DNA of 64,000 nucleotides from Megascapheus bottae (GCA_024803745.1 JANJXV010000152.1:1539501-1603500), one strand, 5' to 3'. Numbered from the stretch's first letter, positions 47,870 to 59,765 are shown. The notes: generated from the sequence alone by a model not told the origin. Translations and numbers: made by a program.

Positions 47870-48290
47870 ATAAAATAATGAAACTAAGGTGTTTCTCTTG
47901 CAGAGGGATAGGAGGTGACGGTAGAGGATACAGAGAGCATTCATGTGTGAACATAGAATTCCATCAGCCATGCCCATCCCCAAAACAAATCCGCAAATGA
48001 AAATGAAATGTTGAGTCACTTCGAGATTGTACTGTTCATCTCCAGAATCATCACTGTTTCTGCGATCTGTTCCCAAAGTGTAGAGAGCAAAAACCGCATC
48101 AATCATCACATCTCCATCCATCTGTGCTTGCTGCTTCATTGTAGAAAAGCATCTAGTGCCAGCCAATAACTGACAGAGAGAGGAAGCTGAAGAAGAATGA
48201 GTATGGGAATCAAATGGTACACCTCTGAAGCATCTGCCCAGCTGAAATTCTGGCTGGAAGTGGGGTCCACTGGGTCTGGTATGAGTATTC
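47870..48290 (-). pseudogene. V2R pseudogene, exon-1-like segment
   Basis: The minus strand codes a hydrophobic signal-like string (ILILLQLPLSVSYW, near 48160-48220). In a neighbouring frame follows RCFSTMKQQAQMDGDVMI, then ALYTLGTD and EQYN (about 48010-48150). CxxxMxxxxQxDGDVMI and LYTLGTD are the hallmark of the V2R N-terminus after the signal peptide. A frameshift separates signal and mature parts, and no start ATG is evident. Downstream of EQYN the similarity fades. Same strand and correct order relative to the exons at 36.2 and 34.8 kb, so probably the same gene, with the inverted L1 in an intron. Exons 2-4 were not found. Confidence 0.7.
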
Positions 48291-49319
48291 ATAAATCTCT
48301 GTATATGTACATATGTGTCTTTTTATTGACAGAGATGTATGGTGTAGAAGTAGATGTGTAAGCCTATAGTGATTCACAGGAAGAATGAGTAATCAACTTC
48401 CCTGGGGCTCTGCATTTGTGGCCCTGCATGCAGGAGAAAAACACGAGCTGGAAAACATGTTGGCACATTCTCCTTCACTATCCCAGGTGCTCTGATTTCC
48501 TCCAAGACACCAGAGAGTGACTCCCATGGAGGAGGGTATCTTTGATGTATTTGGTTAATGTCTGTGTCCAGAAACTATTTGCATGAAAGCCATTTTGGAT
48601 GATTCAGCTGGATTGCATCAGAGTATGCCATTTGAGGTATGTAGTGAAATGGGTAGAAAAAATTCTACGCTAGTAAGTTGTCAACCACAGATATTAGTGC
48701 ATCATGCTCAGGTGGTCAATTTGCACACCCATTGCCCAAAACAGCTACAGAACGTTGGTAGTTGATTCAAGGAGGTTTCAATAAGAATTCCACATACAGA
48801 TGCCTCCACACATGCATCCATTTACTATTGCCTAAGGAAACAATGATGTTCCTGAAACCATATATTCAATCTACTAACTGTTTACTTGTTGTACTAAAGA
48901 GTCTGATGTAATCCATTTGTCAATTCTTGCTATTATTTTGTGAGCTCTTTGAAGTTACTGCCTAAACAAAATGTATCCTTTTTTGTTATCCATATTTTAA
49001 TGCTTTAGTTTTTAGCTTTTTAATACATGGGTACTAGAAAAACAAGGATCATTCACAACTTAGGGTATCCTGAGATGCCTGGTTACAGTTTCCAAGGTGT
49101 GGAGTGTATTCATAGAGAAAAAAGGTCTGTGAGGAAATAATCAGCACATTTGTTGGTTTTTGTGTGCACAGGTGGGAGGCATATAGAGCTGAAGTCAACA
49201 TGGTGGCTAAGAATTTCTCAGCGGCTAGCATTGCTTCCAGGACTCAGAATAAAGTCCCACAAATGAAAAAAAGATCAAGAAAGGAGATATTAAAATTCTC
49301 TACTTCCATAAGATTCTGC
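48291..49319. other. Unannotated stretch
   Basis: Would be 5' flank of the V2R pseudogene. No promoter or repeat recognised. Confidence 0.45.
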
Positions 49320-49425
49320 ACCATTGAGAAGGAAATGAAAAGATGTGGAAAAATATTTTCTGAAGTAAGCCAGACCCACAGATATATTTGTTGCATTGTT
49401 TCCTTAATTTTTTCTATCTAAAATA
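49320..49425 (+). repeat. Diverged L1 3' fragment
   Basis: 'ggaaatgaaaagatgtgg' and 'tctgaagtaagccagaccc' match the end of ORF2/start of 3'UTR. Confidence 0.7.
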
Positions 49426-50031
49426 TGTATATAAAGCTATAAGTAAACACAATATACGGTAAAAGAAAAATAGATATACACTTGGACCTAAATTATACTG
49501 AACTCCTGATAGTCACACTATAAGATCTAAAAAGAGAATTCTGTTTTCCATAATTAGAAGATTTTTTTAATTCGAATGTATACATATAATCTTTACATAT
49601 TATTATATATCTATATCTATTATCATTGATCCAACTATCTAATGGTATTTATTGAATAACTAAGGAAGGGATCATCTCTACCCAAACAAAATAGTTAACC
49701 GTGTTCCTTGGTTGTGATTGGACACATAAAAAAGTGTGAAACAGGACATTGAAGTTGAATATTTACATCTCTTTAGTCAACATAATTCAACTCATTTTCA
49801 GAATATGGTTACGCATTAATTATATTTTTAAGAGGAAACAAAATGAAAATCACTTAACTGTTTCCATGAAGACTCTGGAGGATAAACATTTCATGATGCA
49901 GATCTCCAAATGTAAAGTATTCCATATATGTTTGAATTTCTGCTGACAATTAAAACCTACTAAATTATAAAGAGAACCAGCACATAGGAAAGTGACCTGA
50001 TGTTAGGATGCTAGATTGTTGTACTTCTGGG
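49426..50031. other. Unannotated AT-rich stretch
   Basis: Nothing recognised. Confidence 0.5.
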
Positions 50032-50449
50032 TCATTATTAAGAAAGTTTGACCTGTGTCAAGGAGACTTATTGTCTCTCCTATTCCTTCTTGTAAAGTTT
50101 TCAGAGTACCTGATTTACCTCAAGACGTTTATCCATCTGGGATTAACCCGGATGCAGGGTGACATACAATGATCCAACATTAATTTTCTGCATGTGATTA
50201 ATCAATTCTGTCAAAACCCCTTGTTGAAGAGGCTGTATTTTTTGCGTTCTATTTTTTGGCTCCTTTAACAAAGATTACGTGGGGTTGCCTTCTGGGTCTT
50301 CAGTTCTATTAAATTAGTCCTCAGTCCTATTCATATTTAATACAAAGCTGTTTTGCTTACTCTAGCTCAATAATAGGGTCTAAAGATTTATATTGATATT
50401 CCTCCAAGGCTGTTCTTTCTGCTAAGGATTGTTTGTGCTAGACAGGGAC

Positions 50450-50670
50450 TTTTTTTCCATATATTTTTTATTTTAATTAGTAGAAGGGTTACATTATTTT
50501 CACCAGATAGAAGGTACATTTCTTCACAAATGTTGATATCCTTTCTCATGTCATGGTCCCCATGTCCACCCCACCCACTCATCTTGATGTCCCCCCTTCC
50601 CTATCCAATTTCAAATAACCAATTTAGCATACATAAAATATATCAGATAACAAGTTGAAATATTGTAACA
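50450..50670 (-). mobile_element. Nested L1 3' end inserted in the older L1
   Basis: Starts with a T-run, then the L1 3'UTR complement ('agtagaagggttacattat', 'accagatagaaggtacat'). It is bounded by 'gctagacaggga' and 'ctgtacacaggg', imperfect target duplications. Host ORF2 continues with 'atatgaaattttgaattgcc'. Confidence 0.82.
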
Positions 50671-51521
50671 CTGTACACAGGGTCATTTAATACTCCATAT
50701 GAAATTTTGAATTGCCTCTTCTATTTCTGTAAAGAATGACATTGGAGTACTGATGGGTATTGCAGTGAATTTGTAGATAGTCTTTGGCAGGATTGCCATT
50801 TCCATGATGTTAATTCTTCCAATCCCAGAACATTGGAGGTTTTCCCACTTCTTCAGTTCTGCTTTAATTTCCTTTTTCAGTTTTTTTAAATGTTCATCAT
50901 AAAGGTATTTTAAATTCTTAGTTACATTAATTCCTAAGTGCTTTATTTTCTTTGGGGTTATTGCAAACAGAGTTGCTTTTCTGTTTTCCTGTCTTGTCTC
51001 TTATTTCTGGAAAGGAAGAAAGCAGTTCATTTTTGAGGGTTAATTTATACACTGCTACCTGCTCAAGTTTCAAATCAGCTCAAGCAACTTGTGAGTGAAA
51101 TGTATAGGATTCTTTAAATATAGAAGCATGTCATCTGCAAAGAAGAAAGTTTCACTTCCTCTTTCACTATTTGGATCCCCTTTATATAAGCATCTTGCCT
51201 TATTGCTCTAGCTAGGAATTCGAATAGTACATTAAAGATGTGTGGAGGGAGTGGGCTTTAGTTTTCTTGCCATTAATTTAATGCTAGCAGTGTGTATGTC
51301 ATACACATCCATTATTATACTGACGAATGCTCCATGGATTCCCAGTTTCTCCAGAGATTTTAGCATGAAGTATCTTATGTTGTATCATATTAATCAGCTT
51401 TTTTTGCATCTATTTAGATAATCAGGTGATTCTTTTACTTGCTCCTGTTGATGTGAATTATATTTACTGACTCTTGTGTATGGAACCAGTTTTGCATTAC
51501 TCTGATGAATCCTGTTTGATC

Positions 51522-51531
51522 ATAGTGCATA
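51522..51531. repeat. Target-site duplication, left copy
   Basis: ATAGTGCATA immediately before the T-run of the full-length L1; the twin is at 58817-58826. Confidence 0.9.
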
Positions 51532-51994
51532 TTTTTTTTCTTTTTTTTATTGTAATTAGTAAAAGGGTTACATGATATTTGCCAGATAGAAGGTGCATTA
51601 ATTCACATACATTGATACCCTTTCACATGTCTTGGTACCCGTACCCCTCCCCCCACACACCCCCCACTTGGTTTTCCCCCCTTCCCTATCAAATTTCAAA
51701 TATCCAAATACAAATAAATTCAATAAATCAGATAACAAAGTGAGATACTATACCAATATGAGATAACCAAGGGACAGCAAAGGAGATGAGAGACAACATA
51801 GTACATTAAGGACAACAATCATTCATTATATGGATTTTGTTTCTCTATCCTGGAAGTCCTTTCAATTAGCTTCACATTGTATGTCCTTATGTATCAAGAT
51901 TTTGCTCTATTGCAAATCTCTGCTAGTAGAGCCCAAGGTTTCTACTGATTATGACGAATGAGGGAAACCATTGAGCCTAAGTTCCTTTGAGTCT

Positions 51995-54900
51995 GGCTTA
52001 CTTCACTTAATATGATTTTTTCTAAGTCTTTCCATTTCCTAACAAATGGGGCGATGTCATTCTTTCTGACAGCAGCATAGAATTCCATTCTGTGCAAATA
52101 CTACAACTTGTTGATCCACTCATCAACTGAGGGACATCTAGGTTGGTTCCATATCTTTGCTATGGTGAATAGCGCTGCAATGAACATGGTTGTGCTAGAA
52201 GGTTTAGTATGTCCTTGTTTCTGGGTGGTTGGGTAAATGCCAAGTAGTGGAATTGCTGGGTCATAGGGGAGTTCTATGTTTAGCCTTTTGAGGCACTGCC
52301 ACACTGCTTTCCATAGTGGTTGAACGAGTGTGCACTCCCACCAACAGTGTAGTAGTGATCCCTCCTGGTCACATCCCCTCCAGCATCTATTGTCATTCGT
52401 TTTCCTGATCCTGGCCATTCTAGCTGGAGTGAGGTGGAATCTTAGAGTTGTTTTGATTTGCATTTCTTTTATGACCAGAGATATTGAGCATTTATTCATG
52501 TGTCTATAGGCCATTTTTGTTTCTTCTTCAGAGAAGACTCTCTTTAAGTATTTGGCCAATCTTTTAATGGGATGGTTGTTACTTTGGAGGTTAGTTTTGG
52601 AGTGATTTAATTTTTTGAGTTGTTGATATATTTTAGATATGGGCCTTTGTCCGTTGTTTGGTTGGTGAAGATCTTCTCCCAGTCTGTAGGCTTCCTGATT
52701 AGTTTACTAGCTATGACCTTTGCCATACAAAAGCTCTGCAGTTTAATGCAATCCCACCTATCAAGCCTTTCTCTGATTTGTTGTGATTCTTGGTCCTTAT
52801 TAAGAAAGTTTCGACCTGTGCCAAGGAGGCCTAGTGTATCTCCTATTCCTTCCTGTAAAGTTTCAGTGTATCATCTTTTACCTCCAGGTCTTTGATCCAT
52901 TTGGAGTTAATTCTAGTGCAAGGTGACAAAAAAGGATCAAGCTTTAGTTGTCTGCAGGTGCTTAACCAGTTCTGCCAGCACAACTTGTTGAAGAGGCTTT
53001 CTTCCATTCTATTTTTTTGGCTTCCTTGTCAAAGATTAGGTGGCCATAGGTCTGTGGTTTAATATCTGGGTCCTCAGTTCTATTCCATTGGTCTTCAGGC
53101 CTGTTCCTGTGCCAGTACCAAGCTGTTTTGAGAATTATAGCTCTGTAAGAGAGTCTAAAGTTACGAATTGAAATTCCTCCTGTGCTGTTCTTTCTGCTAA
53201 GAAGTGTTTTTGCTATACGGGGTCTTTTATTATTCCATATGAAATTTTGGATTGCCTCGTCTATTTCTTTAAAGAATGACATTGGTATGTTGATGGGTTT
53301 TGCATTGAATTTGTAGATAGCTCTTGGCAAGATTGTCATTTTCACAATGTTGATTCTTCCAATCCAGGAGCATGGGAGGTTTTACCATTTCCTTAGTTCT
53401 GCTTTAACTTCCTTTTTTAGGGTTTTAAAGTTTTCGTCAAAAAGGTCCTTTACATTCTTAGTTAAGCTAATACCTAGGTACTTTATTTTCTTTGAGGCTA
53501 TTGTGAAAGGAGTTTCTTTCCTGATTATTGCCTCGTTCCTCTCACTGTTGGCATAAAGGAAGGCAGTTGATTTTTGAGGGTTGATTTTATAGCCTGATAC
53601 TCTTCCAAAGCTTTGAATCAGCTCAAGGAGCTTGGGAGTAGAGGGATTCTTTAAATACAGAATCATGTCATCTGCAAACAGGGATAGTTTTATTTCCTCT
53701 TTCCCTACTTGGACCCCCTTTATGCATGCCTCTTGCCTTATTGCACTGGCTAGGAATTCTAGTACTATGTTAAAGAGTAGTGGAGAGAGTGGGCATCCTT
53801 GTCTCGTTCCTGATTTTAGAGGGAATGGCTTTAGACTTTCACCATTAAGTGTAATACTAGCAGTAGGTTTCTCATACACAGCCTTTATTACATCGAGGAA
53901 TGTTCCATGGATTCCTAGTTTCTCCAGAGCTTTTAACATAAAGGGGTGTTGGATCTTGTCAAATTCCTTTTCCGCGTCTGTTGAGACAATCATGTGATTT
54001 TGGTCCTTGCTCCTGTTGATGTGTTGAATTATATTAATTGATTTGCGTATGTTGAACCAGCTTTGCCTCCCTGTGATGAATCCAGTTTGATCATAGTGTA
54101 TAATTTTTTTGATGAGTTGTTGTAGACGGTTGGCCAGTATTTTGTTGAGAAGTTTTGCATCGATGTTCATCAAAGATATAGGTCTATAGTTCTCTTTCTT
54201 TGATGAATCTCTGTCTGGTTTGGGGATGAGGCTTATACTGGCTTCATAAAATGAGTTTGGTAAGGAACCTTCATTTTCAATTTCGTTGAAGAGCTTGAGG
54301 AGTATTGGTGTGAGCTCTGCTTTGAAGACCTTGTAGAATTCAGCTGTGAATCCATCTGGCCCTGGGCTTTTCTTGGGTGGAAGTTCTCTAATTTCCATTT
54401 CTATTTCAGAACTTGAAATAGGCCTGTAGAGTTGGCTTAGTTCTTCTTGGTTCAGTGTGGGTATGTTAATATTGGCTAGGAATTCATCCATTTCATCTAG
54501 ATTCTCAAATTTGTTGGCATAAAGGTTTGAGAAGTATTTCCTTATGATATTCTGGATCTTGGTAATTTGTGTCGTGATATTACCATTTTCATCTGTGATT
54601 TCGTTTATTTTGTTATGCTCTCTTCTTTTTTTGGTAAGATTTGCTAAGGGCTTGACAATTTTGTTAATTCTTTCAAAGAACCAACTCCTTCTTTTGTTGA
54701 TTCTTTCTATAGTTTTTTTGGATTCCAAATCATTTAATTCTCCTTTGATTTTAATTATTTGCTTTCTTCTACTGGGATTAGGGTTGGTTTTTTGCTCTTT
54801 TTCCCGGAGCTTAAGGTGACACATTAACTTGTTGGTTTGCAATTTTTCCAACTTGTTGTTGTAGGCACTCCGCGCTATAAATTTTCCTCTGAGTACTGCC

Positions 54901-55774
54901 TTTGCTGTGTCCCAAAGGAGTTGGTATTTTGTGTGCTCCTTACTGTTAAATTTCATAAACTGTTGGATTTCTGTTCTGATCTCTTCGATGACCCATTGGT
55001 GATTCAACAATGTGTTGTTCAGTCTCCATGAGTTACAGGGTTTTCGTTGGTGGAGATATGTGTTCAGCTCCAATTTGATGCCTTTATGGTATGAGAGTGT
55101 GCATGGAATAATTTCTGTGTTTCTGAATCTGTCCATGTTTGTTTTATGGCGTAAGATGTGATCTACTTTGGAAAATGTTCCATGTGCTGCTGAGAAAAAC
55201 GTATATTGTGTTGTTGCTGGGTGGAATATTCTGCAGATGTCTGTTAGATCTAGTTGTTCTATATAGTTGTTCAGTTCTAAGCTTTCTCTGTTGAGTTTTT
55301 GCCTTTTTGATCTGTCCATAGGTGCAAGTGGCGTGTTAAAGTCACCGACAATCACTGTATTTCGATTTATGTATTTTTTCAGTGTAAGTAAAGTTTGCTT
55401 GATGAAGTTTGGAGCTCCGGGATTGGGTGTGTAAATATTTAGGATCGTTATGTCTTCCTGGAAGAAAGATCCCTTTACTAGTATGTAGTAACCTGCTTTG
55501 TCTTTTCTTACTAATTTTGTTTTGAAGTCTATTTTATCTGATATGAGGATGGCAACTCCAGGCTGTTTATGGGGGCCGTTACCTTGATAGAGTTTATTCC
55601 AACCTCTCACTTTCAAAAGGTCTTTGTTTTTTGGGGTAAGATGTGTCACTTGAAGACAGCAGAATGATGGCTCTTGTTTTTGATCCAACTAGACAGCCTA
55701 TGCCGTTTAATTGGAGAGTTGAGTCCATTGATATTGAGAGTTAGGATTGAGAGATATTTATTAGGTCCTACCAT
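51995..55774 (-). pseudogene. L1 ORF2 (endonuclease/reverse transcriptase), near-complete, broken
   Basis: The ORF2 ATG is at 55772-55774. A one-base loss near 55683 shifts the frame at the SSWIKK segment. From there 768 codons are open to 53382. Endonuclease: QETH is QVTH (codon 55647-55649), GDFN is kept, SDH is [20 protein letters not shown], and FADD at 53667-53678 intact. A further frame break near 53345-53382, another near 52962, and a stop replacing the Trp of KMWYF near 52098. The C-terminal zinc-knuckle region lies near 52300-52400 (CWRGCDQ, HCWWEC). Confidence 0.93.
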
Positions 55775-55776
55775 TT

Positions 55777-57015
55777 TTAAAAGCTTTTAGTAGGGCCTGT
55801 GTCTTGACAGTTCTTGTGGTCCTTAGGTGGTATGCTGTTTAGGTGCCATTTCTTCCCTATATTGCATTTATTTTGTTTTTCTATGTATAGAACACCTTTC
55901 AGAATTCTCTGTAGTGTTGGTTTTGTTGCGACATATTGTTGCAGCTTTTCCCTGGAATGGAATGTTTTTATTGTTCCCTCGGTTATGAATGAGAGCTTAG
56001 CTGGGTACAGTATTGTTGGTTGGTAGTTATTTGACTTAAGGGCATGACATATATGCTTCCAGTCACTTCTTGCTTGCATGGTCTCTGCTGAGTAATCTGG
56101 GGTTATTCTGATTGGTTTTCCTTTAGAGGTTACTGAACCCTTTTCCCTGGCTGCCTTTAGGATCCTTTGTTTGGTTTCTACTGATGCAGTTCAGATTACG
56201 ATGTGGCGGTGAGATGTTCTTATCTGGTCAGGTCTGTTTGGGGTTCCAAAAGCTTCTTGTATCCGGATGGGTCTGCCCTTCTGGATATTTGGGAAATTCT
56301 CTGAGATGATTCCCTGAAGTATATTTCCAATACCATTGACCTCTTTCTCCAGACCCTCCTCAATACCAATTAGCCTTAAATTAGGCTTCCTAATTGTATC
56401 TTGGATCTCCTGAAGCGCTCTCTCATTTTTCCTAGATTTGTATTGACTCATTTTCTGTTCTTTCTTTATAATAATTAAATTATCTTCAGCCCCGGAAATT
56501 CTCTCCTCTGCATTGTCTAACCTGCTATCAAAGCTATCTACTTTATTTTTCATCTCCCTTGCTACTAATTGCGCATTTTTGATGCCTTGCATGTCTTCTT
56601 TTAGATCATGTATGGATTTCTTTAGCTCCTTGATTTCCTTTTGAGTGGTTAGCTCAGTAGCTTTATTTTCTTTGAACATTTGCTGGAGTTCGGTCACCTT
56701 TTTATTTGTGGATTCTATGAATTCATCCATCTTTCTTTGAACAGCCTTTATTATGGCTTCCTTTATGGCTTCTTTTTCACTTATCACCTTGTTTATGGTT
56801 TCCTCTTGTTCAGCTATGGCTTCCTCCCTTATCTCTTTCTTTATATTTTCACATTTTTCATTAATGATGATTACCAATTGCATTTGTACAGCATTTGGAA
56901 GACTCTCTTCTAGGTTTGCCAATGATTGTTCCATTGGCTGTTTACATTGGGTGGGGGAGGTGGGAGATGTTGTTTCTTGATTTGACATTTTTCTTGAGTT
57001 TCTTGTTCTGCCCAT
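55777..57015 (-). pseudogene. L1 ORF1, one premature stop
   Basis: ATG at 57013-57015 (MGRTRNSRKMSNQ). Long coiled coil (heptads about residues 60-160), RRM-like (IRKPNLRLIGIEE) and C-terminal domain (LSFITEGTIKTFHSREKLQQY). The single in-frame TGA at 56191-56193 follows RHIVI, after which the same frame continues to 55777. A one-base loss near 55852 alters the last ~15 residues relative to the other copy here. About 410 codons in total, slightly longer than human ORF1p. Confidence 0.92.
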
Positions 57016-58812
57016 TTGAAAATGGGAGCAAGCTTAATAGTAAACACGATTATAGTTTTTCAGATATAACCAACCTAGACCTCTGTAGCTGGCAGACTCT
57101 AGACGTTCACAAGTTTTGATTGGTGTTATCACTCTTTCTTTTTGTGCTGATAAGTGATTTATATCCAAAACAATAAGCCTCTCAATCCAATCTCTATTGT
57201 CTTTAAGTCCCTCTGAGCCTAGAGAATGATTAAACACCTAGATATACAATGTTGCTCAACAGCCATCAAGTGTAGATCCATGCAGTATAAGGGTTGAAAG
57301 AGGAGCAGAGGTCCAGAGATAGAAAAATAGAATGAGAGAGGTCAGGGAGTAAGTAGGTAGAGTATCTGAGTACAAAGTTTGGAAAGTTTTAGAATAAAAC
57401 TTATGTGTTGCTGCGCTACTAGCTCTTAGCCCAGCCAGTGGCCTCACAGTGGACCATGGGATGGATCTTCGAGCTTCTGTCTAAGCGCGGTTGGCGGAAG
57501 TTTTCCTGTGCTGCTTCCAGGGGTGGCCCCAAGCCAAGGGTCTGGGGATTGAGAGTTTCAGGTGCTCTCAGCAGGACCAGCAGGAGGCCCCTCTGTTCCC
57601 AGGGGCGGGGCCCAGCTGGGGACGTGGGCTCCAAGGGCGGAGCCGCGCCTTTTTGGTTCTCAGAAGCGGAGCTTGGCTGCTGGTCGGGCCTTCAGATCCC
57701 TGCTGTGTTTCCACTGTTCTGTCAGAGTCTGTGACTGTGGGGGGGGGCCCTCGGTGGTGTCTTGCTCAGGATTCCCAGCTGGAGGATACCCCGCTCGAGA
57801 ATTGAGGGGGGGCAGACGCTGGCTCCTATTTACCCGCACCCCCTACCCACTTTTGTAAGGCAGGGTCCCAAAGTCCTCCATTCTCCAGATCCAGTGGCCT
57901 GGTGAGGAGCCTGGTGGGTGGGTGGGAGCTGGGACAGCTCCGCCTCCCCTGGTGGGGTGATGAGTCTTAGGGTCTGCCGCTTGTCAGTCTCCAGTCAGAG
58001 GGCTGGGGGTTGAGCCCATTGGGCGGGTGGGAGTTGGGGCAGCCCCGCCTCCCTTGGTGTGGTGCTTGGTCTTATGGATAGCCCGCCTGTCAATCTCCAG
58101 TCAATGGCCTGAGGGAGGGGGTGTTGAGGGGAGGGACAGGATTCTAAATTCCTTGCCCCACTGCTCCCAACAGTCTTCTCGGGGAAGGGTGTTGGGGTCT
58201 GAGTTAAGTTCTATTGCTTGGCACCCGCTCTGCTTTCCCGATGTGTTTGGGGATGCGCTATATAACTCACGCCTCTGTGTCCGTCTGCGGATGGTCCACG
58301 GTGGTGGGGAGTCTTTCACTCCCCTCGGGTCTCTGCCGCTGCCTGTGTTCTGGGTCTGGGTTCCGCTGCTTGCTGTCTGGTTCCGAGTCTGGGTTCCGCT
58401 GCTTCAGCCGATCACTGGCCCTGTTCTGTGCTGGTTTCTGCAGCCGTTGGGCTCCCAGCCTGGTGCCCTCCACTGCCGCCGCTTTTCGTGGATTAGAGCC
58501 CGTGCCCGCCCCCGCTTTTCCCCGAGTGGACCCGGTGCCGGCTCAAGCCGCTTTACGCGGCTTGGTCTGGCGGAGCTTTCCGAGGCTTTGGGCGAGAAGT
58601 GGGGGAGGGGTCCTCGCATTCCGAATTCTTTGAGAAAATTGGATGTGAGCTTTATCTGGATTCTTTTTCCGGTTTGAGTCCTTCTTCGTTGCTTTATGAG
58701 TTTGTTGTTGTGAATTTCTTTAGATAGTTGGCCCGTGGGACTCCCTGGTTCTCTCTTTTTGTCAGAGAAAGCTAGGCAGCGTCCCTATTGTCTCGCGCCA
58801 TCTTCCTTCCCC
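57016..58812 (-). promoter_or_regulatory. GC-rich L1 5'UTR / internal promoter
   Basis: About 1.8 kb. 57403-58812 is strongly GC- and CpG-enriched, with GGGCGG/GGGGCGG words near 57600-57650 and several imperfect repeats (the 'ctgggttccgctgctt' unit at 58355-58410; 'ggtgggtgggagctgggac' / 'gggcgggtgggagttgggg' at 57910 and 58020). L1 transcription normally starts at the very 5' end. Long open frames on both strands here follow from base composition and are not called genes. Confidence 0.85.
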
Positions 58813-58816
58813 AACT

Positions 58817-58826
58817 ATAGTGCATA
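58817..58826. repeat. Target-site duplication, right copy
   Basis: ATAGTGCATA, identical to 51522-51531. Confidence 0.9.
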
Positions 58827-58905
58827 ATTTTTTGATGACTTGTTGAAGATGGTTGGCCAGTATTTTGTTGAGAAGTTCTGCATCAACATTCGTCATAGAT
58901 ATAGG
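58817..58905 (-). repeat. Older L1 ORF2, antisense, right part
   Basis: 'tggccagtattttgttgagaag' type sequence continues exactly where 51531 stopped. Cut off at 58905 by the duplicated TRIM unit. Confidence 0.92.
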
Positions 58906-59056
58906 CGCCCGGCCCCCTTCTCTCCTCCCTCCGATCAACCACCCTGTAATCAGGCGCGGCGCCGCGGCTCCAGTGGCACAGCGCTAGCCCAGAGCCCAGA
59001 GGGCCGCAGGGGGGGCCCCCAGGCCCCGGCGCTAGCCCCACAACAGACCGAGACCT

Positions 59057-59082
59057 ACCGACCGACCGACCGACCGACCGAC
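59057..59082. repeat. (CCGA)n microsatellite
   Basis: About six units; the counterpart in the right copy is at 62205-62231. Confidence 0.9.
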
Positions 59083-59244
59083 CCACAGACCGACAGACAG
59101 AAGGAACCACGCACCCACCGAGTGAGCCGCTCAAAGACCAAAGCAAACGTGAACAAGGATGAAAAGAGCAGATCTGCCGCTCTCACACTCAGAGGCGCTA
59201 TCCAAGCTCCCAACGCAGACGGTCTCGCTGGGGTGGCCCTTCCT

Positions 59245-59352
59245 CCGAGAGGCCCGAGAGGCGGACCAGCGCTCTTATTTATGCTGAGGGAGGCGGAGCC
59301 CCCGGAAGGGCTTGCAACCACGCCCTTGGGCCAGGCAACTTGATTTGCATAT
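59245..59352 (-). promoter_or_regulatory. Promoter-like module, left copy (no TRIM gene left to drive)
   Basis: On the minus strand: TTGATATGCAAATCAA with octamer ATGCAAAT (59343-59350), GGGCGTGG (59318-59325), CTCCGCC (59293-59300), CATAAATAAG TATA-like box (59274-59283). It points toward 58.9 kb, where L1 sequence now stands. Confidence 0.55.
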
Positions 59353-59564
59353 CAATAGGGACTGGAATTGACCTTGCAGCAGCAGCAGCAGCCACACCTT
59401 TCAATTCCTTTTTCAGGCAAATGCTTCTGACCACTTCTTTCTGCACTGGCCATTTCAAGGGAATTTTCAGTGAAAGTGAGGTTTGACCCCATGGCCAAAA
59501 GGCTCTTTCTTTTCTTCCCTTTTACGGCCTCTTTCTTGTCTGGTTTCTTTGCTTCCTAGCTTGC

Positions 59565-59765
59565 TTTGTGGTGTTACGGGGCTTGAACTCTGGGCCCCGT
59601 CCCTGAACTCTTCAGCTCATGGCTACTGCCCTACCCCTGGAGCCACAGCCCAAATTTCCATTTTTCTAATGATTCTTTGGAGCTGCGAGTCTCAGGTCCT
59701 GTAGTTGCCAGGCTGGCGTTGAACTGCAGTCCTCAGACCTCAGCCTCCTCAGTAGCTAGGATGTT
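59565..59765 (-). repeat. B1-headed/ID-tailed SINE, antisense, in left repeat copy
   Basis: 'cttgaactctgggccccgtcc' type tail and 'cctcagcctcctcagtagc' head; the same insertion is present in the right copy, so it predates the duplication. Confidence 0.85.

Larger units (their letters stand above)
50032..51531 (-). repeat. Older L1 ORF2, antisense, left part (host of two later insertions)
   Basis: Starts within the ORF2 C-terminal third and reads back to the RT domain. Many small indels. It stops at 51521-51531 inside the RT region and continues at 58817. A younger L1 3' fragment interrupts it at 50450-50670. Confidence 0.88.
51532..58812 (-). mobile_element. Full-length L1 retrotransposon nested in an older L1
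   Basis: 3' end at the T-run near 51532 and 5' end near 58812, about 7.28 kb. Minus-strand order is 5'UTR (57016-58812), ORF1 (57015-55777), ORF2 (55774 to about 52000), 3'UTR, tail. The 5' end reads GGGGAAGGAAGATGGCGC, including an AAGATGG word like the YY1-site start of other L1s. Exact 10-base target duplications flank it. Compared with the other copies here it has the fewest lesions, but both ORFs contain stops or frameshifts, so it is not expected to be autonomous. Confidence 0.95.

Noticed and set aside
57438..58677. Several long overlapping open frames on both strands of the GC-rich block
   Set aside because: They lie in the L1 5'UTR, overlap in all frames as expected from high GC with few stops, and show no domain.
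58840..59343. 167-codon plus-strand frame, repeated in part at 62271-62636
   Set aside because: It runs through SINE, CCGA microsatellite and promoter segment; arginine/proline-rich by composition, and the frame is not preserved between the two repeat copies.
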